The translations under genes were made by a program, and so were the position numbers. This document shows positions 7,803-15,952 of a stretch of 57,523 bases of DNA, piece by piece. How positions within the stretch are numbered: position 1 is the first letter of the stretch; the number at the start of each line of letters is the position of its first letter. The notes under the pieces are model-generated. The model saw only the letters and a list, made by a program, of their open reading frames with translations. It searched no databases and was not told where the DNA came from. The DNA lies in NCBI GenBank assembly GCA_023260655.1, contig JALQUU010000012.1, positions 1 to 57,523 on the forward strand, in the 5' to 3' direction. The DNA comes from Paracoccaceae bacterium. GTDB lineage: Bacteria; Pseudomonadota; Alphaproteobacteria; Rhodobacterales; Rhodobacteraceae.

Positions 7803-8669
7803 ATGACCAAGCTGACTAGCATTCGCACTCTCGCAGCTCTCGCAGTGGCTGGTTCCATCGCTTTCGGCGGTGTGGCCCAAGCTGACGAGAACGCAGAGCT
7901 GGTCGTCAACGGCGAAATCACGCTGGTGACGAAGACGGCGGCACCGGATCACCTGAAGGACGCGATGGACACCATCTACTCCGGTTGGGTGTTCCGTTCG
8001 GACGAAACGCAGGCGATGCAGGCGGATGACTTCACGAACCCGGGTATCCTCGACGCGGAAGCGGGCGTGGAGCTTTGGAACGCGGTTGACGGCACCGAGG
8101 GCAAATCTTGCGCTTCGTGCCATGGTGCAATCGAAGAAGGCATGAAGGGCGTTCGCGCTGTTTATCCGAAGTGGAACGAAGCCGCTGGCGAAGTTCGCAC
8201 GATGGAAATGCAGGTGAACGACTGCCGCAAGACCCGTATGGGCGCAGAGCCCTACAAGTACGTGTCGGGGCAGATGGGCCGGATCGTTTCGGCGATCTCC
8301 ATGCAGTCGCGTGGCGAGCCTGTGAACGTCGCCATCGATGGCAAGGCAGCAGAAACCTGGGCGAAGGGTAAGGAACTCTACTACACCCGCACGGGTATTC
8401 TGGACCTGTCCTGCGCTTCTTGCCACGAAGAGAACTATGGCAACATGATCCGCGCTGACCACCTCAGCCAGGGTCAGATCAACGGTTTCCCTGTGTACCG
8501 TCTGAACAACGCCAAGATCAATCAGGTGCACGACCGCTTCAAGGGCTGCGTCCGCGATACGCGCGCAGAAACCTACAATCCGGGTAGCCCCGAGTTCATC
8601 GCGCTGGAACTTTATCTTGCTTCGCGCGGTAACGGGCTTTCGGTTGAAGGCGTCTCGCTGCGTAACTGA
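7803..8669 (+). CDS. soxA: SoxA, diheme cytochrome c of SoxAX
   Basis: This 288-residue protein has a signal peptide ending in AQADE and two heme sites, C103-A-S-C-H107 and C204-A-S-C-H208, so it is the diheme type. Cys249 in RFKGCVRD is the conserved cysteine that ligates the active-site heme and forms the persulfide. Cys141 is probably structural. With SoxX it attaches thiosulfate to SoxY. The start follows AGGGAGG. Confidence 0.96.
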   Translation: MTKLTSIRTLAALAVAGSIAFGGVAQADENAELVVNGEITLVTKTAAPDHLKDAMDTIYSGWVFRSDETQAMQADDFTNPGILDAEAGVELWNAVDGTEGKSCASCHGAIEEGMKGVRAVYPKWNEAAGEVRTMEMQVNDCRKTRMGAEPYKYVSGQMGRIVSAISMQSRGEPVNVAIDGKAAETWAKGKELYYTRTGILDLSCASCHEENYGNMIRADHLSQGQINGFPVYRLNNAKINQVHDRFKGCVRDTRAETYNPGSPEFIALELYLASRGNGLSVEGVSLRN

Positions 8670-8816
8670 TGCTATTGTCCGGGGGCGGGCTCAGTGCTTG
8701 CCCCCGGACCACAAAAACCAAGCGAACAGGGATATGCGGCTCCATTCAGGGGCGACCGGAGCGCGCGAAGGCGGGCACCGGAAGGATGTAGACATAAACT
8801 TCGGAGTTAGAGGCGC

Positions 8817-10520
8817 ATGATCTCTCGCCGTGATTTCCTTCAGGTGGCAATGGCCACCTCTGCTCTTTACAGTGCCTCGGGCTTTGGCAATTGGGCCAAG
8901 CTCGCCGCGCAGCAAGCTTTGACGCAAGACGATCTGCTGAAGTTCGACACGTTCGGGAACGTGACGCTGATGCATATCACCGATATTCACGCGCAGCTGG
9001 TGCCGCATTACTTCCGCGAGCCGGAGATCAACCTTGGTGTTGGCGGCGCGAAAGGGAATGTGCCGCATATCACCGGCGCGGATTACCGCAAGCTTTACGG
9101 GATCGCCGATGGCAGCCCGAATGCCTATGCGCTGACCTACAATGACTTCGCGTCGCTCGCGAAGGGCTATGGCAAGATTGGCGGCATGGACCGCGCGGCG
9201 ACTGTCATCAACGCGATCCGCGCCGAGCGCCCTGACGCGCTCCTCTTGGATGGTGGCGATACGTGGCATGGTTCTTACACCTGCTTCCAGACCAACGGTC
9301 AGGACGTGGTGAACGTGATGAACGCGCTGAAGCCCGATGCGATGACCTTCCACTGGGAATTCACGCTGGGCCAGGACCGCGTGCGCGAGTTGGTGGCGTC
9401 GTCGCCCTTCGCGATGCTGGGCCAGAACATTTTCAACGCTGAGTGGGACGAGCCTGCGGAAGAGTTCAAGCCCTACGAGTTCTTCGAGCGCGGTGGCGTG
9501 AAGATCGCCGTGATCGGGCAGGCCTTCCCCTATATGCCGATTGCCAACCCCGGCTGGATGTTCCCCGACTTCTCCTTCGGTATCCGTGACCAGCGGATGC
9601 AGGAGATGGTGGACGAGGTTCGTGCCGAGGGTGCGGAGTTGGTGGTTTGCCTCTCGCACAACGGCTTCGACGTGGATAAACAGATGGCGAGCCGCGTGAA
9701 GGGGATCGACGTGATCCTGACGGGCCACACCCATGACGCGCTGCCGGAGCCTGTGCTGGTGGGCGAGACGATCCTGATTGCCTCGGGCAGCCACGGCAAG
9801 TTCATCACCCGCGTTGACCTTGATGTGCGCGATGGCCGCATGATGGGCTTCCGCACCAAGCTGATCCCGCTCTTCGCCGATGTGATCGCGCCCAATCCGG
9901 AAGTAGCCGCCGTGATCGAAGCCGAGCGCGCGCCCTATAAGGCGCAGCTGGAAGAAGTGATCGGGCGGACGGATGCGGATTCGCTGCTTTATCGCCGTGG
10001 TAACTTCAACGGCTCCTGGGACGATCTGATCTGCGACGCGCTTCTGTCGGAGCGGGAAGCGGATATCGCGATGTCGCCGGGCGTGCGTTGGGGCACTTCG
10101 GTGCTGCCCGATAGCGAAATCACCCGTGAAGACTTGTGGACGGTCACGTCGATGACTTATCCGAACGCTTATCGGACGGAAATGACGGGTGAATTCATCC
10201 ACACGATCATGGAGGACGTGGCGGACAACCTGTTCAACCCGGACCCCTATTACCAGCAGGGTGGCGACATGGTTCGTGTGGGTGGCATGGGCTACACCAT
10301 TGACGTGACGAAGCCGATGGGCAGCCGGATCACCGATATGATCCTGTTGAAAACCGGCGAGAAGATCGATCCGGCGAAGTCTTACGTGGTGGCTGGCTGG
10401 GCCTCGGTGAACGAGGGCACGGAAGGCCCGCAGATCTGGGATGTGGTGGAAAGCCATATCAAGAAGCAGGGCACCGTTTCGGTGAAACCCAATACGAGTG
10501 TGAAGGTGCTGGGCGCGTAA
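8817..10520 (+). CDS. soxB: SoxB, manganese thiosulfohydrolase
   Basis: This 567-residue periplasmic metallohydrolase removes the terminal sulfone from SoxY-bound thiosulfate as sulfate. It starts with a Tat signal (ISRRDFLQVAMA) and carries the 5'-nucleotidase-like metal motifs TDIHAQ (Asp56, His58), LDGGDTWHGS (Asp148), HWEFTLG and LTGHTHDA. It lies 147 bp after soxA in the same operon. A further candidate operator follows it, before soxC. Confidence 0.97.
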   Translation: MISRRDFLQVAMATSALYSASGFGNWAKLAAQQALTQDDLLKFDTFGNVTLMHITDIHAQLVPHYFREPEINLGVGGAKGNVPHITGADYRKLYGIADGSPNAYALTYNDFASLAKGYGKIGGMDRAATVINAIRAERPDALLLDGGDTWHGSYTCFQTNGQDVVNVMNALKPDAMTFHWEFTLGQDRVRELVASSPFAMLGQNIFNAEWDEPAEEFKPYEFFERGGVKIAVIGQAFPYMPIANPGWMFPDFSFGIRDQRMQEMVDEVRAEGAELVVCLSHNGFDVDKQMASRVKGIDVILTGHTHDALPEPVLVGETILIASGSHGKFITRVDLDVRDGRMMGFRTKLIPLFADVIAPNPEVAAVIEAERAPYKAQLEEVIGRTDADSLLYRRGNFNGSWDDLICDALLSEREADIAMSPGVRWGTSVLPDSEITREDLWTVTSMTYPNAYRTEMTGEFIHTIMEDVADNLFNPDPYYQQGGDMVRVGGMGYTIDVTKPMGSRITDMILLKTGEKIDPAKSYVVAGWASVNEGTEGPQIWDVVESHIKKQGTVSVKPNTSVKVLGA

Positions 10521-10558
10521 GCGCCCGCACTTGCGACCAATTGGCATTTGAACTTCGA

Positions 10559-10584
10559 AACAAATTCACATAAATGAATTTGTT
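10559..10584. promoter_or_regulatory. Candidate SoxR operator between soxB and soxC
   Basis: A perfect 10-bp inverted repeat, AACAAATTCA, six bases, TGAATTTGTT, fills the middle of the 89-bp soxB-soxC gap. Its core AAATTCA-N6-TGAATTT is identical to the one upstream of soxX apart from the spacer. It suggests a SoxR-controlled internal promoter for soxCD. It overlaps an upstream in-frame ATG at 10574, which argues that the true soxC start is at 10610. Confidence 0.65.
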
Positions 10585-10609
10585 AATGAAAGAGGAGGCG
10601 ACGAACGAC

Positions 10610-11893
10610 ATGACCGACCGTTCCGAAGACAATTCGCCCTCGCGCCGCGCGTTCCTGAAGGGCACGCTGGCCGCGGGCGGGGCGCTTGCAGGGGCCACGA
10701 TGGCCCGTGCCGAAGGGCCCGATCCGTTGATCACCGAAAAGCAGCCTTGGGCCATGGGCACGGGCGATGGTGTGGACGCAACGCCCTATGGCATGCCGAT
10801 CCGTTTCGAAGGCGACGTTGTGCGCCGGAACGTGGAATGGCTGACGGCGGACACGATCTCGTCGATCAACTTCACGCCGATCCATGCGCTTGACGGCACG
10901 ATCACCCCGCAGGGCTGCGCTTTCGAGCGCCACCACTCGGGCGCGATCGAACTTTCGAAAGACGATTATCGCTTGATGATCAACGGCTTGGTCGATCAGC
11001 CGCTGGTGTTCACCTATGCCGATCTGGAGCGTTTCCCGCGTGTCACGCGCACGTTCTTCCTTGAGTGCGCGGCCAACACCGGCATGGAATGGGCGGGTGC
11101 GCAGCTGAATGGCGCGCAGTTCACCCACGGCATGATCCACAACATGGAATACACCGGCGTGACGCTGCGGACGCTTCTGGAAGAAGCGGGCCTCGGTGCT
11201 GCGGGCGATTTCAAAGACAAGTGGCTTTACGTGGAAGGCGCGGATGCGTCGTCGAACGGGCGTTCGATCCCGCTGGAAAAGGCGCTTGATGACTGCATGA
11301 TCGCATTCAAGGCCAATGGCGAGGCACTGCGGAAGGAGCACGGCTATCCGGTGCGCCTCGTGGTTCCGGGCTGGGAAGGCAATATGTGGGTGAAGTGGCT
11401 GCGCCGCATGGAAGTGACTGCGCAGGCTATCGAATCCCGCGAAGAAACCTCAAAATACACCGACACGCTTGAGAACGGCACGAGCCGCAAGTGGACCTGG
11501 GTTATGGATGCGAAGTCCATCATCACCTCGCCCTCGCCGCAGTCGCCCATCAAGCATGGCCACGGGCCTTTGGTGATCACGGGCCTCGCATGGTCGGGAC
11601 GTGGTGCGATCATGGGTGTGGATGTGTCGCTCGACGGTGGCAAGAACTGGCAGGAAGCCCGTTTGGCCGCTCCGGGGCAGGACAAGGCGCTGACGCGTTT
11701 CTACCTCGATATCAACTGGCAGGGCGAAGAGATGCTGCTGCAGGCGCGTGCGAAGGACTCGACTGGTTATGTCCAGCCGACCAAGGCACAGCTTCGCGAA
11801 GTGCGCGGCCTCAACTCGATCTACCACAATAACTGCATCCAGACCTGGCACGTCTATCCGACCGGGGAGGCCGAAAATGTTGAAGTCTCTTAA
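10610..11893 (+). CDS. soxC: SoxC, molybdenum subunit of sulfane dehydrogenase
   Basis: This 427-residue sulfite-oxidase-family protein binds Mo-pterin through Cys153 in TFFLECAANTG. It begins with a Tat signal (SRRAFLKGTLAAGG), as needed for export with the cofactor bound. With SoxD it oxidizes the SoxY-bound sulfane by six electrons. I use the ATG at 10610 with GAGGAGG 11 nt upstream rather than the in-frame ATG at 10574, which lies inside the candidate operator. Its end overlaps the soxD start by 17 bp, indicating coupled translation. Confidence 0.96.
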   Translation: MTDRSEDNSPSRRAFLKGTLAAGGALAGATMARAEGPDPLITEKQPWAMGTGDGVDATPYGMPIRFEGDVVRRNVEWLTADTISSINFTPIHALDGTITPQGCAFERHHSGAIELSKDDYRLMINGLVDQPLVFTYADLERFPRVTRTFFLECAANTGMEWAGAQLNGAQFTHGMIHNMEYTGVTLRTLLEEAGLGAAGDFKDKWLYVEGADASSNGRSIPLEKALDDCMIAFKANGEALRKEHGYPVRLVVPGWEGNMWVKWLRRMEVTAQAIESREETSKYTDTLENGTSRKWTWVMDAKSIITSPSPQSPIKHGHGPLVITGLAWSGRGAIMGVDVSLDGGKNWQEARLAAPGQDKALTRFYLDINWQGEEMLLQARAKDSTGYVQPTKAQLREVRGLNSIYHNNCIQTWHVYPTGEAENVEVS

Positions 11894-12950
11894 TCTTTTC
11901 GCATCTGTCGCCGTTGCGGCGCTGATCGCATCGCCGGTTATGGCGGAGAAGTTCGGCCTTGGCCGCGCGGCTTTGCCCGAAGAAATCGCGGCGTGGAACC
12001 TCGATGTGTCTCCGAATGGAGATGGCCTGCCGGCGGGTTCGGGTTCGGTTGCGGATGGCGAGAATGTCTTCTCTGAGAACTGCGCAATCTGCCACGGTGA
12101 ATTCGCGGAAGGTGTGGACAACTGGCCGAAGCTTGCCGGCGGTATGGACACGCTCGACCGCGATGACCCGCTGAAGACGGTGGGGTCGTACTGGCCGTAT
12201 CTTTCGACCGCATGGGACTACGTGCACCGCTCGATGCCCTTCGGCAATGCGCAGACGATGAGCGTGGACGATACCTATGCGATCGTCGCTTACATCCTTT
12301 ACTCGAACGACCTCGTGGACGATGACTTCGTGCTCTCCAACGAGAACTTCCTCGAAGTGCAGATGCCGAACGCGGACGGGTTCATCATTGATGACCGCGA
12401 GACTTCGGAGAAGCATTTCTGGAACGCTGAACCTTGCATGACGAACTGCAAGGAGTCGGTCGAGATCACGATGCGCGCGACGGTTCTGGACGTGACGCCG
12501 AACGATCCGAACGACGATGCTCCGGCAGCGGCGGAACCGGCAGCGGCTCCGGCGGAAGAGCAGAAGGCCGAAGCGGCACCTGCGGAAGCACCGGCAGCGG
12601 CACCTGTGGTGGAAACCGCCGCAGTTGATCCGGCGCTGGTTGCGGCGGGCGAGAAGGCGTTCAAGAAGTGCTCGGCTTGCCACCAGGTGGGCGAGGGCGC
12701 GGCCAACAAGACCGGCCCCGAGCTGAACAACCTCTTCGGGCGTAAGCTGGGCGGCAATGACGGCTTCAAATACTCCAAGACCATCACAGCGATGGGCGAG
12801 GAAGGCATCGTTTGGGAAGAAGCCAATCTGGCGGAATTCCTGAACAAGCCGAAGGACTACATCAAGGGCACGAAGATGTCCTTTGCGGGGTTCAAGAAAG
12901 ACGAGGATATCGCGGCTGTGACCGCGTATCTGAAGACCTTCTCGAACTGA
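11877..12950 (+). CDS. soxD: SoxD, diheme cytochrome c subunit
   Basis: This 357-residue protein has a signal peptide (ALIASPVMAE) and two cytochrome domains, with hemes at C69-A-I-C-H73 and C265-S-A-C-H269. They are joined by an Ala/Pro/Glu-rich linker at about 213-248. It takes electrons from SoxC during sulfane oxidation. The ATG at 11877 follows GGGGAGG inside the end of soxC. A strong terminator follows, so it is the last gene of the main structural transcript. Confidence 0.95.
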   Translation: MLKSLNLFASVAVAALIASPVMAEKFGLGRAALPEEIAAWNLDVSPNGDGLPAGSGSVADGENVFSENCAICHGEFAEGVDNWPKLAGGMDTLDRDDPLKTVGSYWPYLSTAWDYVHRSMPFGNAQTMSVDDTYAIVAYILYSNDLVDDDFVLSNENFLEVQMPNADGFIIDDRETSEKHFWNAEPCMTNCKESVEITMRATVLDVTPNDPNDDAPAAAEPAAAPAEEQKAEAAPAEAPAAAPVVETAAVDPALVAAGEKAFKKCSACHQVGEGAANKTGPELNNLFGRKLGGNDGFKYSKTITAMGEEGIVWEEANLAEFLNKPKDYIKGTKMSFAGFKKDEDIAAVTAYLKTFSN

Positions 12951-12957
12951 GAATAAG

Positions 12958-12987
12958 GGGCGGGCCGGAACACTGGCCCGCCCTTTT
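12958..12987 (+). terminator. Intrinsic terminator between soxD and soxE
   Basis: A perfect 9-bp GC stem, GGGCGGGCC/GGCCCGCCC, with an 8-nt loop is followed by TTTT. It lies 7 bp after the soxD stop and separates soxX-D from soxEF. Confidence 0.9.
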
Positions 12988-13152
12988 CGTTTCCGGCGTT
13001 TAGGGGCGCTGGAACGTGATCGCATTCGCATCCGGGAGGGATGCGGAGGCCTCGAAACGCGCCCCGGATCGGCGCGTGGCCCCTCGTTTCTCCTCCATCG
13101 TGCGGCGGTCGTTTGGAACGAAGGGGCCGTGGCCCAAGGGAGGAACGCGCGT

Positions 13153-13851
13153 ATGCTGAAACGGATCATTCTGGCTCTGGCGATTGCTGGCGGACCTGTG
13201 TCTGCGGCGGAGTTGATCGGTGATGCGGACAAGGGCGAGATCGTTTTCCGGAAATGCTCGGGTTGCCATGAGGTAGGCGTTTCGGCGCGGAACCGCATCG
13301 GGCCGGAGTTGAACCGGATTTTCGGGCGGCGCGTGGCGGCGGAGAAGGACGGGTTTTTCTATTCCAAGGGGCTTGCACGCATGGGGGCGGACGGGCTGGT
13401 CTGGGAGTTCAAGACGCTCGACGCCTATCTGGAAAATCCGAAAGCCTTGGTGACGGGCACGCGGATGAATTTCTCCGGCCTGAAAGATCCGCAGGATCGG
13501 GCCGACGTGCTGGCCTATCTGCGCCAGTTCTCCGACATGCCGCAGAATATTCCGGAATCCTCGCCCACGGCACGGGCGCGGGAAGTGGAATTGCCGCCAG
13601 AGGTGTTGGCGCTGGTGGGGGATCCGGAATATGGCGAGTACCTCGCGAACGAGTGCCAGACTTGCCACCAAGTGGACGGAAGTAATGACGGGATACCGGC
13701 GATCATTGGATGGCCGGCGGAGGATTTCGTCATCGCGATGCATGCCTACAAACAAAAGATCAGGCCGCATCCGGTGATGCAAATGATGGCCGGGCGATTG
13801 ACCGAGGAGGAGATCGCCGCGTTGGCCGCTTATTTTAACGGGCTCGAGTAA
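13153..13851 (+). CDS. soxE: SoxE, diheme cytochrome c
   Basis: This 232-residue protein has a signal peptide (RIILALAIAGGPVSAAE) and two heme sites, C35-S-G-C-H39 and C168-Q-T-C-H172. Its first domain resembles the C-terminal cytochrome domain of SoxD. It corresponds to SoxE, the cytochrome partner of SoxF in a flavocytochrome c-like pair. The ATG at 13153 follows GGGAGG. It sits after a terminator, so a promoter in 12988-13140 is likely, although I cannot point to one. Confidence 0.9.
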   Translation: MLKRIILALAIAGGPVSAAELIGDADKGEIVFRKCSGCHEVGVSARNRIGPELNRIFGRRVAAEKDGFFYSKGLARMGADGLVWEFKTLDAYLENPKALVTGTRMNFSGLKDPQDRADVLAYLRQFSDMPQNIPESSPTARAREVELPPEVLALVGDPEYGEYLANECQTCHQVDGSNDGIPAIIGWPAEDFVIAMHAYKQKIRPHPVMQMMAGRLTEEEIAALAAYFNGLE

Positions 13852-13876
13852 AGCCAAAACCAAGGGAGGAACGACA

Positions 13877-15142
13877 ATGACTTTGAATAGACGCGCCTTT
13901 ATCGGAACGGGCATTGCCACTGCCGCGGCGTTGAATGCGCCGATGGTGATGGGGCAAGCAAAGCCGCGAGTTGTTGTGATTGGTGGTGGTGCAGGGGGCG
14001 CTACGGCGGCCCGTTACATCGCGAAAGACAGCAAGGGAGCAGTGGAGGTGACGCTCGTCGCAGCGAACCCCATCTACACGACCTGCTTCTTCTCGAACCT
14101 TTACATTGGCGGTTTCCGCGAGTTCGAGAGCCTTCAGCATGGCTATGACAAGTTGGCGGCAACGGGTGTGACCGTGATCAACGATCTCGCGACGGGCGTT
14201 GATCGCGCGGCGAAGACGGTGACGCTCGCGGGGGGGCAGGTACTGCCTTATGATCGTTTGGTGCTGTCGCCGGGGATCGATTTCCGCGATGGTTCGGTGC
14301 CGGGTTGGTCGGTGGATGCGCATGCGGAAATCATGCCGCATGCCTATGAGGCCGGACCGCAGACGCAGCTTTTGAAGGCGCAGATCGAGGCGATGCCGCA
14401 GGGCGGGACTTTCGCGATGATCGCGCCGCCGAACCCCTATCGCTGCCCGCCCGGGCCGTATGAGCGGATCAGCATGGTGGCGTCGCTTCTGAGCCAGAAG
14501 AACCCGACGGCGAAGATCTTGCTGGTGGATCCGAAGGAGAAGTTCTCGAAGCAAGGCCTCTTCGAGGATGGCTGGAGCCGCCATTACCCCGGTATGATCG
14601 AGCGGGTCGGGCCGGACTTCGGGGGTGACAAGGTGGAAGTGCGCCCGGACACGATGGAAGTTGTGATCGACGGTTCGGCGCAGAAGGTGGATGTGTGCAA
14701 CGTGATCCCCGGCCAGATGGCGGGCAAGATCGCACAGATCGCCGGTGTGACCGACGAGAAGGGCTGGGCTCCGGTTCTTCCTGACAGCATGAAGTCGAAG
14801 ATGGACGAGAACGTATTTGTGCTGGGGGATTCTTCGGCGCAGGGCGATATGCCGAAGTCGGGCTTCTCGGCCAATAGCCAAGCCAAGGTGGCGGCGATGG
14901 CGATCCGTGGGGAACTGACGGGATCGAAGGTGTTCCCGGCCAAGTATTCCAACACCTGCTGGTCGCTCTTGGCGGCAGATGACGGGGTGAAGGTGGGGGC
15001 GTCTTACGAGCCGACACCGGAGAAGATCGCCTCGACATCGACCTTCATCAGCAAGAACGGCGAGGATGCGGGCCTTCGCAAGCAGACCTACGAGGAGTCG
15101 GTTGGTTGGTACGAGGGAATTACGGCCGATATTTTCGGCTGA
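13877..15142 (+). CDS. soxF: SoxF, flavocytochrome c sulfide dehydrogenase flavoprotein
   Basis: This 421-residue FAD protein has a Tat signal (LNRRAFIGTGIATAAA) and the dinucleotide fold VVVIGGGAGGATAARY at about 32-47. A second FAD motif, FVLGDSS, lies near 314-320. Cys190 in NPYRCPPGPYE and Cys361 in SNTCWSLL match the redox disulfide of the FCSD family. With SoxE it oxidizes sulfide. It follows soxE by 25 bp and ends the sox cluster; no soxG or soxH is present. Confidence 0.94.
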   Translation: MTLNRRAFIGTGIATAAALNAPMVMGQAKPRVVVIGGGAGGATAARYIAKDSKGAVEVTLVAANPIYTTCFFSNLYIGGFREFESLQHGYDKLAATGVTVINDLATGVDRAAKTVTLAGGQVLPYDRLVLSPGIDFRDGSVPGWSVDAHAEIMPHAYEAGPQTQLLKAQIEAMPQGGTFAMIAPPNPYRCPPGPYERISMVASLLSQKNPTAKILLVDPKEKFSKQGLFEDGWSRHYPGMIERVGPDFGGDKVEVRPDTMEVVIDGSAQKVDVCNVIPGQMAGKIAQIAGVTDEKGWAPVLPDSMKSKMDENVFVLGDSSAQGDMPKSGFSANSQAKVAAMAIRGELTGSKVFPAKYSNTCWSLLAADDGVKVGASYEPTPEKIASTSTFISKNGEDAGLRKQTYEESVGWYEGITADIFG

Positions 15143-15165
15143 TCCTGCGAGAGCGACAAAAGGCA

Positions 15166-15190
15166 GCGGGCCGAAAGGCTCGCCTTTTTT
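15166..15190 (+). terminator. Intrinsic terminator after soxF
   Basis: The 7-bp stem GCGGGCC/GGCTCGC (one G-T pair) is closed by a GAAA tetraloop and followed by CTTTTTT, 23 bp after the soxF stop. Confidence 0.85.
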
Positions 15191-15357
15191 GCTGTTTTTG
15201 GCACTACTAGAGTGCGGTTGTTGCGAAGGAATGAAATGGTGACGGTGAGACCGCGCGCCGAAAGGCCAAGGGTGGGGGCATCAGGGTAGGTCTTGTTCCT
15301 TTCTGTGAGGCACTGTGTTTAACCCGAGAATGAAGAACGAACGCATAGGCTTACCGA

Positions 15358-15945
15358 ATGGAAATCTCCAGTTTGAGAACCTTCCTGATCGCGAATATCG
15401 GGGTTTTCCTGCTGTATTGCTTCTCTTACTGGTTCGTTGATGCGGTTATCAGCCCGATCCAGGAGACAATCCTTCCAGGCTCTGTGGCTTTCGTTTCGCT
15501 GGTATTCCTTCCTTCGGGCGTGCGGATCGTTGCCTTCATCCTGTTCGGGTGGCGTGCCTTGCTGCCGATCCTTTTAGGGTCACTGTTGTGCAACCAGTAT
15601 TTCTGGGGCGTGCAAGACACCAGTCTGCTTTGGCTTCTGTCCGCTTCCTCAACGCTCGTGTTCTACTTCGCAATGAAGATGAGCCAATGGCTGGGGCTGA
15701 GCGTTTTTCTTGAGGACACTTTGCCAAGACTGCCGCCTTTCCGGACGATCATTCTCGTGACTGTCGTGGCATCGGCGCTGAACGGGATCATCAGTTCTGC
15801 GATTTTCGGCACCTACGTGGCCTATTTGAATGGTGGCTTGGTGGCCATGGAATATGTGTTGGGCGATTTGCTCGGCACGCTTTGCTTCATGGTTGTCCTG
15901 AGTGCCCTGTTCAATTTCATGAACAAGCAACAAATCCGGCTTTGA
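15358..15945 (+). CDS. Membrane protein resembling a lone MASE1 domain
   Basis: This 195-residue, very hydrophobic protein has about five or six membrane segments. The stretch PGSVAFVSLVFLPSGVRI followed by LFGWRALLPILLGSLL resembles the MASE1 membrane sensor domain, which is usually fused to a kinase or GGDEF output. No output domain is present. The start at 15358 has no clear ribosome site. Its base composition is a little lower in GC than its neighbours. It stands alone between the soxF terminator and the convergent photolyase-like gene. The function is unknown. Confidence 0.6.
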   Translation: MEISSLRTFLIANIGVFLLYCFSYWFVDAVISPIQETILPGSVAFVSLVFLPSGVRIVAFILFGWRALLPILLGSLLCNQYFWGVQDTSLLWLLSASSTLVFYFAMKMSQWLGLSVFLEDTLPRLPPFRTIILVTVVASALNGIISSAIFGTYVAYLNGGLVAMEYVLGDLLGTLCFMVVLSALFNFMNKQQIRL

Positions 15946-15952
15946 GCTCTGA

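Noticed and set aside
8691-10547. 618-codon open frame on the minus strand
   Set aside because: It is antisense to soxB, which is a clear full-length match to its family; the His/Arg-rich product is a frame shadow.
10574-10609. Upstream soxC start at 10574
   Set aside because: That ATG falls within the operator palindrome and lacks a ribosome site, while 10610 has GAGGAGG upstream and fits the Tat signal layout.
12988-13152. SoxR-type operator before soxE
   Set aside because: I looked for ATTC/GAAT pairs and found none at 8- or 14-base spacing.
15237-15290. 17-codon frame (MVTVRPRAERPRVGASG) after GAAGGAATGAA in the soxF-MASE1 gap
   Set aside because: A leader peptide is possible, but nothing in the composition or position supports translation.
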